Of a stretch of DNA of 22,518 nucleotides, positions 15,899-22,518 are shown one piece after another. Location of the stretch: positions 1 through 22,518 of the forward strand of contig CAMPIP010000015.1 in the NCBI GenBank assembly GCA_946886425.1. Direction: 5' to 3'. The position numbers and the translations under genes are program-made. Each line of letters opens with the position of its first letter. Within the stretch, counting starts at the first letter, position 1. The DNA is from an uncultured Actinomycetes bacterium. Lineage in GTDB: Bacteria > Actinomycetota > Thermoleophilia > Solirubrobacterales > 70-9. The notes under the pieces are model-generated. The model was given only the letters and a program-made list of their open reading frames with translations. It ran no database searches and was not told the DNA's origin.

Positions 15899-16660
15899 TC
15901 AACCGAGCGCGGCGGAGAGGCGGCGCCGGTAGGCGCGGGCGGCCGGGTCAGCCGGGTCGGCCTCGCTGAGGACGCCGACGATCGCCCGGCGAAGCAGCTC
16001 GCGGAGCTCCTCGCGGGTTGGGCCGTCGGCCTGGGCGAGACCAGACTCGAGCTCGGCGAGGAGGCCGTCGAGGGCGGCGTCGCGCTCGCCGCGGTCGAGC
16101 GCCGCGAAGGCCTCGGCGCCGATCCCGGCCCGATCGAGCCGCACCCGAGCGGCGATTCCGGCGGCGGCGAAATCGGCCTCGTGGCCGGCGACCGCCTCCA
16201 GTGCCTCCTCCGCCGCCCCGCGCTCGAGCCGGGCGCGGCCAAGGGCGACGGCGACGTCGGCGCGGCGCGGCTCCAGTTCCGCCGCCTCCCGCAGCGAGAG
16301 CTCGTCGCCTTTGGCGAGCAGCTCGTCGGCCCGAGAGGGCAGCAGCGCCTCGAAGAACGCCTCGACCTTGGCCTTCGGCACGGCGCCGACGAATTCGTCG
16401 ACGATCTCGCCGTCGCGGAAGGCCTTCACGGCCGGGATCCCCTGGACGCCGTGGCGGGCGGCCAGCGCCTGATTGGAGTCGACGTCGACCTTGGCCAGCA
16501 GCACCCGGCCACCGCGGCTCGCCTCGGCCGCTTCCAGGGCTGGGGTCAGGGTCCGGCAGGGACCGCACCACTCGGCCCAGAAGTCGACGACGACGGGCGT
16601 TTCGCGGGAGAGCTCGACGACGTCGCGGTCGAAGGTCGCTTCGGTGACGGGGATCGCCAT
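15899..16660 (-). CDS. Thioredoxin-TPR protein (CnoX/YbbN-like chaperedoxin)
   Basis: The first 110 residues are a thioredoxin domain: VVVDFWAEWCGPCRTLTP with the full active site WCGPC (31-35), then VDVDSNQALAARHGVQGIPAVKAF with the cis-proline. The remaining 140 residues are Ala/Glu/Leu-rich helices arranged like TPR repeats (AAELEPRRADVAVALGRARLERGAAEEALEAV and so on), and the end REELRELLRRAIVGVLSEADPADPAARAYRRRL is typical of YbbN/CnoX. In that family the TPR region binds clients and the thioredoxin part protects cysteines; some members lack the CxxC, but here it is intact, so redox activity is expected. ATG at 16660 has TAACCT ending 8 nt before it and no ribosome binding site. It follows uvrB by 33 nt. 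Confidence 0.88.
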   Translation of the reverse strand: MAIPVTEATFDRDVVELSRETPVVVDFWAEWCGPCRTLTPALEAAEASRGGRVLLAKVDVDSNQALAARHGVQGIPAVKAFRDGEIVDEFVGAVPKAKVEAFFEALLPSRADELLAKGDELSLREAAELEPRRADVAVALGRARLERGAAEEALEAVAGHEADFAAAGIAARVRLDRAGIGAEAFAALDRGERDAALDGLLAELESGLAQADGPTREELRELLRRAIVGVLSEADPADPAARAYRRRLSAALG

Positions 16661-16668
16661 CAGGGCGG

Positions 16669-16674
16669 AGGTTA
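16669..16674 (-). promoter_or_regulatory. Putative -10 element (TAACCT) of the thioredoxin-TPR gene
   Basis: TAACCT at 16674-16669 on the minus strand ends 8 nt before the ATG at 16660, within the 33-base gap after uvrB. This suggests separate, near-leaderless transcription, although read-through from uvrB is also possible. Confidence 0.4.
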
Positions 16675-16693
16675 GCCGGGCGGCACCCCGTGC

Positions 16694-18688
16694 CTAAGCC
16701 CCGGCGCGCATCCCGTCGAGGTCCCGGCGCAGCTCCTTGAGCTCGTCGCGGATCCGCGCCGCCTCCTCGAAGCGGAGGTCGTCGGCGGCGGCCAGCATCT
16801 CCTCCTCGAGGGCGACGATGTTGCGCTCCAGCTCCTCGGGGGTGGTCGCCTCGGTGCGCTTGCGGCGGCGCTTGTGCGGGGCGCGGTCCTCCATGGCCAG
16901 GAACTCGGCCATCTCGGAGATCCCTTTGCGGACCGTCTCCGGGGTGATCCCGTGCTCCTCGTTGTAGGCGAGCTGAATCGCCCGGCGGCGGTCGGTCTCG
17001 CGCATCGCCGCCTTCATCGCTTCGGTCTCCTTGTCGGCGTACATCAGCACCCGCCCGTTGACGTTCCGGGCGGCCCGGCCGATCGTCTGCACGAGGCTGG
17101 TCTCGCCGCGCAGGAAGCCCTCCTTGTCGGCGTCGAGGATCGCCACCAGCGAGACCTCGGGCAGGTCGAGCCCCTCGCGCAGCAGGTTGACCCCGACCAG
17201 CACGTCGTACTCGCCGAGCCGCAGGTCGCGGACGATCTGGATCCGTTCCAGGGTGTCGACCTCGGAGTGCAGGTAGCGGACCTTGATCCCGTACTCGAGC
17301 AGGTAGGCGGTCAGGTCCTCCGCCATCTTCTTGGTCAGGGTGGTGACGAGGACGCGCTCGCCGGCCTCGGCGACCCGGCGCGCCTCGTTCATCAGGTCGT
17401 CGATCTGGTTCCTGGTCTCGCGCAGCTCGATCTCCGGGTCGATGATCCCGGTCGGACGGACGATCTGCTCGACGACCCGGGTCGATTCCGCTTTCTCGAA
17501 CGGCCCCGGCGTCGCCGAGACCATCACCAGCTGGTCGACCCGCTCGAGAAACTCGTCGAACTTGAGCGGCCGGTTGTCGATCGCCGAGGGCAGCCGGAAG
17601 CCGAAGTCGACCAGCGTCGTCTTGCGGGAGCGGTCCCCCTCGTACATGCCGCCGATCTGGGGGATCGTCTGGTGCGACTCGTCGACGAAGCAGACGAAGT
17701 CCTCGGGGAAGTAGTCGATCAACGTGTGCGGCGGGCTGCCGGCGGGGCGGCCGTCGAGGATCCGCGAGTAGTTCTCGATCCCGGAGGTGAAGCCGAGCTC
17801 CTTCAGCATCTCGATGTCGTAGGCGGTGCGCTGGCGCAGCCGGTGCGCCTCCAGCTGCTTGCCCTCGTTCTCGAGTTCGGCGGTGCGGGCGTTCAGTTCG
17901 GCGCGGATCTCCTCGACCGCCCGCTCCAGGGTCTCGTCCTTGGTCACGTAGTGGGAGGCCGGCCAGACCGAGACGTGGTCGATCGTGTCGAGCACCTCGC
18001 CGGTCAGCGGGTCGAAGTGCTGGATCCCCTCGATCTCGTCACCGAAGAGAGCGATCCGGTAGGCCGACTCGGCGTAGGAGGGCATGATCTCCAGGACCTC
18101 GCCGCGCACCCTGAAGGCACCGCGCCCGAGCACCGTGTCGTTGCGCTGGTATTGCATTTTCACCAGCTTGCGAAGGACCTCGTCGCGGTCGATTTCCTCG
18201 CCGACTTTGAAGAGCTGCATTTTTTCGTTGTAGACCTGCGGCGAGCCGATCCCGTAGATGCAGGAGACCGAGGCGACGATGATCACGTCGCGGCGGGCGA
18301 ACAGCGAGGCGGTGGCCGCGTGGCGGAGCCGGTCGATCTCGTCGTTGATCGAGGAGTCCTTCTCGATGTAGAGGTCCTGGGCCGGGACGTAGGCCTCGGG
18401 CTGGTAGTAGTCGTAGTAGGAGACGAAGTACTCGACCGAGTTCTCCGGGAAGAACTCGCGGAACTCGTTGCAGAGCTGGGCGGCGAGCGTCTTGTTGTGG
18501 GCGATCACCAGCGAGGGCCGCTGCACCTCGGCGATCGTCGCCGCCATCGTGAACGTCTTGCCGGTCCCCGTGGCCCCCAGCAGCGTCTGAAACCTCTCCC
18601 CCTCTTCGAGACCCGCGGCGAGCCCCGCGATCGCCTTCGGCTGGTCCGCGGCGGGGGTATACGCGGGGTTGAGCTTGAACTCGGGCAT
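16694..18688 (-). CDS. uvrB: Excinuclease ABC subunit B
   Basis: UvrB is the helicase-like subunit that verifies damage and recruits UvrC. The 664-aa protein is complete: [20 protein letters not shown], Walker A GATGTGKT (38-45), the beta-hairpin [59 protein letters not shown] with the DExH-type box, motif [18 protein letters not shown], motif [11 protein letters not shown], and the C-terminal UVR motif ([25 protein letters not shown]) that binds UvrC. Start ATG 18688 matches the family N-terminus exactly; an upstream start at 18709 would add seven residues encoded by the promoter. TATCTT ends 6 nt before the ATG, so the mRNA should be leaderless. No LexA box is seen here; instead a perfect 18-bp inverted repeat abuts the -10. 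Confidence 0.98.
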   Translation of the reverse strand: MPEFKLNPAYTPAADQPKAIAGLAAGLEEGERFQTLLGATGTGKTFTMAATIAEVQRPSLVIAHNKTLAAQLCNEFREFFPENSVEYFVSYYDYYQPEAYVPAQDLYIEKDSSINDEIDRLRHAATASLFARRDVIIVASVSCIYGIGSPQVYNEKMQLFKVGEEIDRDEVLRKLVKMQYQRNDTVLGRGAFRVRGEVLEIMPSYAESAYRIALFGDEIEGIQHFDPLTGEVLDTIDHVSVWPASHYVTKDETLERAVEEIRAELNARTAELENEGKQLEAHRLRQRTAYDIEMLKELGFTSGIENYSRILDGRPAGSPPHTLIDYFPEDFVCFVDESHQTIPQIGGMYEGDRSRKTTLVDFGFRLPSAIDNRPLKFDEFLERVDQLVMVSATPGPFEKAESTRVVEQIVRPTGIIDPEIELRETRNQIDDLMNEARRVAEAGERVLVTTLTKKMAEDLTAYLLEYGIKVRYLHSEVDTLERIQIVRDLRLGEYDVLVGVNLLREGLDLPEVSLVAILDADKEGFLRGETSLVQTIGRAARNVNGRVLMYADKETEAMKAAMRETDRRRAIQLAYNEEHGITPETVRKGISEMAEFLAMEDRAPHKRRRKRTEATTPEELERNIVALEEEMLAAADDLRFEEAARIRDELKELRRDLDGMRAGA

Positions 18689-18694
18689 CCGCTG

Positions 18695-18700
18695 AAGATA
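18695..18700 (-). promoter_or_regulatory. Putative -10 element (TATCTT) of uvrB, leaderless
   Basis: TATCTT at 18700-18695 on the minus strand ends 6 nt before the ATG at 18688, so transcription should begin at the A of the start codon. It touches the inner edge of the inverted repeat beginning at 18701, which would cover the -35 region. Confidence 0.5.
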
Positions 18701-18744
18701 GCGGCGCACTTTGTTCCCCCCCGTCAGGGAACAAAGTGCGCCGC
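18701..18744. repeat. Perfect 18-bp inverted repeat between uvrB and the DoxX-like gene
   Basis: The left arm GCGGCGCACTTTGTTCCC (18701-18718) and the right arm GGGAACAAAGTGCGCCGC (18727-18744) are exact reverse complements, separated by 8 nt (CCCCGTCA). It lies in the divergent promoter gap, immediately upstream of the uvrB -10 and 26 nt upstream of the DoxX-like ATG. It is not the LexA pattern (GAAC then GTTC); the order of half-sites is the opposite. Since transcription leaves this region in both directions, a terminator role is unlikely. An operator for an unknown dimeric or tetrameric regulator, or a dispersed palindrome, are the main options. The palindrome itself is certain, its role unknown. 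Confidence 0.95.
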
Positions 18745-18770
18745 CCCCGAACCTGACACGATGCCGCGCG

Positions 18771-19142
18771 ATGAGCCGCTCCCAGAAAGCGCTCGCGGGG
18801 TTCTTCTCGTTCGCCGGGACGATGCACTTCGTCGCCCCGCGCGGCTACGAGGCGACCGTGCCGCCGTCGCTTGCGGACCACAGGCGGGAGATCGTCGCGA
18901 TCAGCGGCGTCGCCGAGATCGCCGGTGGGCTCGCGGTCCTGCACCCGGCGACGCGGCGCTTCGGGCGCTGGTGGCTGCTGGCGCTGCTCCTTGCGGTCTT
19001 TCCCGCCAACGTCCACATGGCGGTCAGCCCCGAGCAGGTGAAGGGGCTCGACCTGGGCCGCGTCCCCCGCTGGGCACTCTGGGCGCGCCTGCCTCTGCAG
19101 CCGCTCTGCATGCTCTGGGTCTGGCGCGCCACGCGCGACTAG
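18771..19142 (+). CDS. DoxX-like small membrane protein
   Basis: This 123-aa protein resembles the DoxX family of four-helix membrane proteins, some of which are linked to redox or quinone chemistry; function is unknown for most. [22 protein letters not shown] is the typical first helix with the loop before helix 2, then [19 protein letters not shown] (the G-x-x-E-I-A-GG-L pattern of helix 2), [22 protein letters not shown] (helix 3) and a C-terminal helix [11 protein letters not shown] chose ATG at 18771 since it begins the conserved region; a longer frame from 18711 would read through the inverted repeat. No ribosome binding site is visible and the promoter is not clear. It diverges from uvrB and converges on the glycosyltransferase gene. 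Confidence 0.75.
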   Translation: MSRSQKALAGFFSFAGTMHFVAPRGYEATVPPSLADHRREIVAISGVAEIAGGLAVLHPATRRFGRWWLLALLLAVFPANVHMAVSPEQVKGLDLGRVPRWALWARLPLQPLCMLWVWRATRD

Positions 19143-19151
19143 GCGCGCCAG
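19121..19151. terminator. GC hairpin between convergent genes (probable bidirectional terminator)
   Basis: CTGGCGCGCC (19121-19130) and GGCGCGCCAG (19142-19151) form a perfect 10-bp stem around an 11-nt loop. The right arm begins on the last base of the DoxX-like TAG stop, and the glycosyltransferase stop is at 19160 on the other strand. The position between convergent genes suggests a terminator for both. There is no T-run, which is common for actinobacterial hairpin terminators. Confidence 0.6.
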
Positions 19152-19159
19152 GAGCTCAC

Positions 19160-20458
19160 TCAGGCCGGCGGCGGCTCCGCGGCGGCGCCGAGCGGCTCGC
19201 GTTCGGTCTTCGCCCAGTCGCCGCGCTCGGTCAGCTGCCGGGCGGTCGAGCGCAGCAGCACCGGCCAGAGGAACCACGTGTACGGCGTGTAGACCTGGGC
19301 GATCAAGAAGCCGCGCAGCCAGCCCAGCGGTCCCCCCTCGGCACGGGCGGCGATGCAGCCCATCGCGGTGCCGCCGAAAGCGAGCAGGTAGAAAAAGCCG
19401 AGCTGCCAGGTGGGGCCGGCGCCCCAGAACGGCACCACGCCGGTGATCGCCAAGGCAAACGCCGCGACCAGGCCGACGCCGACGACCCCCTGCCAGAACG
19501 GCATCAGCAGGTAGGCGAGCTGCTCCAGGCGCGGGCCGAGTCCGACCGGCGCCCGCAGCACTTCGCGGCGCAGCGAGAGCGCCTGCAGGTTGCCCTGCGA
19601 CCAGCGGGTGCGCTGGCGGAACAGCGGCCTCCAGCGCGAGAGGCCCTGCTGCTCGACCATCGCTCTCAGCTCCTGGCGTCCCTCCCACCCGGCCGCGATC
19701 AGGCGCAGGCCGAGATCCTGGTCCTCGGTAAGTCGGTCGCGCCAGGGACCCTCCTCGTCGGCGACGTCGTCGAGGGCGGCGAGCCGGTTGAACTGACCGT
19801 TGCCGCCCATCCCGGCGGTGCCCCAGCGGTCGCGGCCGGCCTGGAAGAGGTGGCCGTAGACCGAGAACTCGACGTCCTGCAACCAGGTCAGCAGGTGGGC
19901 GCGGTTGTAGATCCGCACCAGCGATTGGACGCCGCCGACCTTGGGGTCCTCGAAGTGGCTCGCCGCGTAGCGGGGCGCCTCGGCGTGGAGGCGGCCGTCG
20001 GCGTCGACGATGACGACGACCGTGCGCTCGCGGTCGGTGTGGTCGCCGAGCGAGCGGTAGGCGTAGTTGAGCCCGGCGGCCTTGCCCTTGCGGGCGTTCG
20101 GGGCCCGCCGCGTCAGCACGAACAGGTCGGGGTGGTCGAAGCCGGCGAGGATCTCGCCGGTGCGGTCGTCGGAGTCGTCGTCGATCGCGATCACCCGGCG
20201 CCGTCGCAGCGGTAGGTCGAGCAGGCGCTGGATGCTGTCGGCGATCGTCACCTCCTCGTTCAGGGCCGGAACCAGGAAGACCCAGGCGAAGGCGTCGGCG
20301 TCGGGGGGTGCCGGCGGCGGGTTGGCGAAGGCGCGATGGGCGCGGACGAAGAGCAGCAGCGTCCAGAGGAACATCGCCACGACGACGGCGAGGCAGACCG
20401 TGAAGAGAACCTCCCAGGCGACCGGCAAGCCCTCGAACGGCCAGGTCGGCGTACCCAA
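19160..20458 (-). CDS. Processive family-2 membrane glycosyltransferase
   Basis: A 432-aa enzyme of the cellulose/hyaluronan/poly-GlcNAc synthase type. One N-terminal helix (residues 14-38) leads to the catalytic domain: VPALNEEVTI, IDDDSDD (93-98), the DxD in VDADG (152-154), the acceptor-site TEDQD (244-248) and QRTRW (282-286, the QxxRW of processive enzymes). Three to four C-terminal membrane segments follow (about 305-400). The substrate is unknown; co-location with WecB suggests UDP-ManNAc or UDP-GlcNAc, the closest generic models being IcaA/PgaC. The TTG at 20458 is 4 nt after the wecB stop, with GAGGA about 12 nt upstream; internal TTG starts are possible but would cut the first helix. 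It is the last gene of its operon. Confidence 0.88.
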   Translation of the reverse strand: MGTPTWPFEGLPVAWEVLFTVCLAVVVAMFLWTLLLFVRAHRAFANPPPAPPDADAFAWVFLVPALNEEVTIADSIQRLLDLPLRRRRVIAIDDDSDDRTGEILAGFDHPDLFVLTRRAPNARKGKAAGLNYAYRSLGDHTDRERTVVVIVDADGRLHAEAPRYAASHFEDPKVGGVQSLVRIYNRAHLLTWLQDVEFSVYGHLFQAGRDRWGTAGMGGNGQFNRLAALDDVADEEGPWRDRLTEDQDLGLRLIAAGWEGRQELRAMVEQQGLSRWRPLFRQRTRWSQGNLQALSLRREVLRAPVGLGPRLEQLAYLLMPFWQGVVGVGLVAAFALAITGVVPFWGAGPTWQLGFFYLLAFGGTAMGCIAARAEGGPLGWLRGFLIAQVYTPYTWFLWPVLLRSTARQLTERGDWAKTEREPLGAAAEPPPA

Positions 20459-20462
20459 GGCT

Positions 20463-21866
20463 TCAGTCCTCGACGAGGTGAATCGTCTCCACCGCGGCGT
20501 CGTCGGCGAGGGCTGCCTCGAGCTCCTCGATCGCCGGCTCTGCCTTCGGCTCCGTCTGGAAGCGCTCGATCGCCGCCTCGTGGGCGGTCTTGAAGCCGGC
20601 GGCGACCTCCACCGCGGAGCGGTTATAGCCAGGGCCGAACTGGGTGGGCGGGTCGCTACCGAGCAGGATGTGCTCGAGCGCGGCGACGATCCGGGCCGCG
20701 GCGTGGCCGTCCCCGTAGGGGTTGGAAGCGCTGGCCATCCGCTCGTAGGCGGCCTGGTTGCCGAGCAGGAGAGAGCCCTCGTCGTGGATCAGCCGCGGGT
20801 CGGTGCCGACCAGGCGCAGGGTGCCGGCCTCGAGGCCCTCGGTGCGCTCGGTCGTCTCGCGGGTGACGAGGACCGGCTTGCCGAGTGAGGGCGCCTCTTC
20901 CTGGATGCCACCGGAGTCGGTGATGACCAGGTGGGCGCGGCCGAGCAGGCGGGCGAAGGTCGCGTAGCCGAGCGGCTCGGTCAGCAGCACGTTTTCGAGT
21001 CCGGTGAGCCGTTCTGTCAGCACCTCGCGGACGCGTGGGTTCGGGTGCACCGGCAGCACGAAGTGGACGTCGCCGTGGTCGGCGGCGAGCCGCGCCACCC
21101 CCTCGGCGATCCCACGCAAGCCGTCGCCCCAGTTCTCGCGGCGGTGCGCGGTAATGACGACGATGCGGGAGTCGCTGTCGTGCAGCGCCTGCAGTTCCGG
21201 GTTGGCGAACTTGACGTCGATCTGCGAGGCCCAGCGGAGGGCGTCGATGCCGGTGTTGCCGGTCACGAAGACCTGGCCGACCGGGATGTTCTCGCGGACC
21301 AGGTTCTCGAGGTTGGCCGAGGTAGGGGCGAAGTGCATGGCGGCGATCGTCGAGATCACCCGTCGGTTCAGCTCCTCCGGGAAGGGAACGAGGTTGTTGC
21401 CGCCGGTGCGTAGGCCGGCCTCGACGTGCATGACTGGGATCTGCAGGTGGAACGAGGAGAGCGAGGCTGCCATCGCCGAGCTGGTGTCGCCGTGGACGAG
21501 GACCGCGGCCGGGTGGCGGCCGTTGAGCACGTCGTCGGGGGTCGGGACGGCGTCGGGGTCGATATCGAAGCGCTCGACGCAGAAGTCTTCGAAGCGCTGC
21601 ATGACCGAGGCGACCCGCTCGTTGAGGTTGGCGCGGCGCGAGCCGGCCCAGAGCGTCACGTCCGGCTTGATGTCGGCGAGCTCGAAGATGTACTCGACGA
21701 GGCGGTTGTGCTGGCCGGTCGAGACGACGATCGGCTCGTAGCACTCGCTCTCGCGCAGGGCGAGGATGATCGGCACCAGCTTGATCGCCTCCGGACGGGT
21801 GCCGACGACGATCGGGACGATCAGCTTCCCCTGTCTTTCGGCCGAGTCGAACATGAGGTACGGCAC
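20463..21866 (-). CDS. wecB: UDP-N-acetylglucosamine 2-epimerase (non-hydrolysing), with C-terminal extension
   Basis: WecB interconverts UDP-GlcNAc and UDP-ManNAc for surface polymers. GT-B fold motifs are complete: VVGTRPEAIKLVPI near the N-terminus, VHGDTSSAMAA, HVEAGLRTG, PEELNRR, the catalytic-histidine block ITAHRRENWG, TDSGGIQEEAPSLGKPVL and VGTD. The protein is 467 aa against about 370-380 for typical members: there is an insertion (about DIDPDAVPTPDDVLNGRHP) before the VHGDT strand and about 65 extra residues after NPYGDGHAAARIV. That tail begins SDPPTQFGPGYNRS and ends acidic (EELEAALADDAAVE). GTG at 21866 is chosen; ATG at 21854 would remove four residues. It lies between the anchored unknown protein and the GT2 enzyme, all on one strand. 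Confidence 0.95.
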   Translation of the reverse strand: MPYLMFDSAERQGKLIVPIVVGTRPEAIKLVPIILALRESECYEPIVVSTGQHNRLVEYIFELADIKPDVTLWAGSRRANLNERVASVMQRFEDFCVERFDIDPDAVPTPDDVLNGRHPAAVLVHGDTSSAMAASLSSFHLQIPVMHVEAGLRTGGNNLVPFPEELNRRVISTIAAMHFAPTSANLENLVRENIPVGQVFVTGNTGIDALRWASQIDVKFANPELQALHDSDSRIVVITAHRRENWGDGLRGIAEGVARLAADHGDVHFVLPVHPNPRVREVLTERLTGLENVLLTEPLGYATFARLLGRAHLVITDSGGIQEEAPSLGKPVLVTRETTERTEGLEAGTLRLVGTDPRLIHDEGSLLLGNQAAYERMASASNPYGDGHAAARIVAALEHILLGSDPPTQFGPGYNRSAVEVAAGFKTAHEAAIERFQTEPKAEPAIEELEAALADDAAVETIHLVED

Positions 21867-21878
21867 TAATCGGTGCCG
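21861..21878. repeat. Short inverted repeat over the wecB start
   Basis: CGGCAC (21861-21866) and GTGCCG (21873-21878) are separated by 6 nt. The left arm includes the wecB GTG start codon, so in mRNA the start would be in a small hairpin. It may modulate translation or be chance; 6-bp GC stems are not rare in this composition. The 33-base gap between the two genes holds nothing else clear. Confidence 0.3.
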
Positions 21879-21899
21879 ATCCCCGTCGACTTAAACCCA

Positions 21900-22433
21900 T
21901 CAAGGAATGAGTTGTTCGAGCAATCTTTCCGCCGGGCCGAGGAAGCCCTGGACGTTGTTGAGCAGCGAACGGGCGTCCTGGACCAGTTCGATCGCCTGTT
22001 CGAGGGGGATGTCCTCGACGGTCGAGCGCAGCGGCCCGGCCAGCAGCGGGCTGAGGGCGCCGGCTTCCTCGGCGTCGTCGATCGCCCGCAGGAGACCGGC
22101 CCGGATCGCCCGGGCCAGTTCCTCGTCGTCGATCCCATAGCGGTCGGCGAAGCGTTCGCGGGCCTCCGGAGTGGCCAGCGCCCGGGCCAGCTCCTCGCGG
22201 GAGACGCCGAGCTTGCAGGCGGCGCCGTCGAGGGCCGAGGTGGTGAACTGGTTGGCGATTTCGCCGAGGCCTTCCGGGTTGCTCCAGGGCCGGTGCTGGC
22301 AGGGGTCGCGGACCTTCTCGGGCGTGTAGGAGGCGCCCCCGGCAGCCAGGTAGGCGACAACCAGCGCCAGCGCGGCGACGGCGGCGCCGCCGACCAGCAG
22401 CTGCCCGCGCAGCGCCGAGCGGGACTCGTTCAC
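21900..22433 (-). CDS. Membrane-anchored protein of unknown function
   Basis: I do not recognise the family. The 177-aa protein has a short cytoplasmic start (MNESRSALRGQ), one transmembrane or signal-anchor segment at about residues 11-32 without a lipobox, and an extracytoplasmic helical domain. That domain begins SYTPEKVRDPCQHRPW and has two cysteines (45 and 73) that could pair, then a run of charged amphipathic helices (REELARALATPEARERFADRYGIDDEELARAI) and a second half of similar helices. Two segments (ELARALA and ELARAIR) look like a weak internal repeat. GTG at 22433 overlaps the upstream stop as GTGA, so it is translated with the preceding membrane-protein gene. Its place ahead of wecB suggests an envelope role, which is inference. 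Confidence 0.8.
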   Translation of the reverse strand: MNESRSALRGQLLVGGAAVAALALVVAYLAAGGASYTPEKVRDPCQHRPWSNPEGLGEIANQFTTSALDGAACKLGVSREELARALATPEARERFADRYGIDDEELARAIRAGLLRAIDDAEEAGALSPLLAGPLRSTVEDIPLEQAIELVQDARSLLNNVQGFLGPAERLLEQLIP

Positions 22434-22518
22434 AGGTCCACCCTCCGCGCCAGCCCGATCGGCAGCAGCGCCAGCAGGCCGAGCAGGGCCCCGAGCAGGA
22501 ACGAGGGGCTGAAGGCAT
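22430..22518 (-). CDS. C-terminal end of a membrane protein (fragment)
   Basis: Only the last 28 codons are present; the gene enters from the right edge. They read AFSPSFLLGALLGLLALLPI then GLARRVDL and stop, which is one hydrophobic helix followed by a short positive tail. The helix with an FxxSFLLGA opening resembles the last segment of multi-pass transporters such as major facilitator exporters, but a single helix cannot settle the family. The stop overlaps the start of the next gene by 4 nt (GTGA), so it belongs to the same operon as the anchored unknown protein and wecB. Confidence 0.6.
   Translation of the reverse strand, partial: AFSPSFLLGALLGLLALLPIGLARRVDL

Noticed and set aside
18701..18744. 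Reading the uvrB-upstream palindrome as a transcription terminator
   Set aside because: Both flanking genes are transcribed away from it, so no transcript in view needs to end there, and no T-run follows either arm.
16874..20215. A 1113-codon open frame on the plus strand crossing uvrB and the glycosyltransferase
   Set aside because: It crosses several well-defined genes on both strands, including the real DoxX-like gene in another frame, and shows only low-complexity composition.

Overview
The window is a compact, very GC-rich bacterial chromosome segment with a strong G/C third-position bias, frequent GTG/TTG starts and 1-13 nt gene overlaps. Gene content points to a high-GC actinobacterium: Rex repressor, family-4 uracil-DNA glycosylase, panC-panD-panB, an actinobacterial-type sugar-binding lipoprotein, a CGAAC-N4-GTTC LexA box and TANNNT promoters set directly against start codons. 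The class Thermoleophilia (Solirubrobacterales-like) is my best guess from protein style, but it is an inference. No rRNA, tRNA, CRISPR array, insertion sequence or phage gene was seen, and no gene-free stretch exceeds about 130 bases. Almost everything is read leftward; only a ROK kinase and a DoxX-like gene are read rightward.

Layout from left to right (most genes are transcribed right to left). 1-3645: a housekeeping/redox operon, in transcription order a small secreted basic Cys/Lys protein, tsaB, rimI, tsaD, a glutaredoxin-like gene, rex and the start of a GCS2-type carboxylate-amine ligase cut by the window edge. 3745-5122: fmdB-type zinc ribbon, family-4 UDG and tsaE, coupled by 1-4 nt overlaps. 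5193-7427: panC-panD-panB (pantothenate). 7532-9165: a hexapeptide-repeat acyltransferase and a ROK sugar kinase fired from back-to-back promoters. 9162-12194: a xylose/ribose-type ABC sugar importer (binding lipoprotein, single-domain ATPase, permease). 12265-15141: uvrA behind a LexA-type SOS box. 15178-15847: a decaying alpha/beta hydrolase. 15899-18688: uvrB followed by a thioredoxin-TPR (CnoX-like) protein. 18701-18744: a perfect 18-bp inverted repeat between uvrB and a DoxX-like membrane protein (18771-19142). 19160-22518: an envelope-polymer cluster of a membrane-protein tail, a membrane-anchored unknown protein, wecB (UDP-GlcNAc 2-epimerase) and a processive GT2 glycosyltransferase.

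Functional themes. TsaB, TsaD and TsaE make the t6A modification of ANN-decoding tRNAs (TsaC is not here). RimI, Grx, Rex and the ligase ride on the same transcript, linking tRNA modification to thiol/NADH redox control. UvrA, UvrB and UDG are DNA repair genes in three separate transcription units, only one of which shows an SOS box. WecB plus GT2 suggests synthesis of a ManNAc- or GlcNAc-containing surface polymer.

The most notable non-coding signals are the uvrB-adjacent 18-bp palindrome, the uvrA SOS box, and seven genes whose -10 hexamer ends 6-9 nt before the start codon, which predicts leaderless mRNAs. I saw no convincing wholly new multi-gene system. The least explained elements are the palindrome, the secreted protein embedded in the t6A operon and the unknown anchored protein of the WecB cluster.
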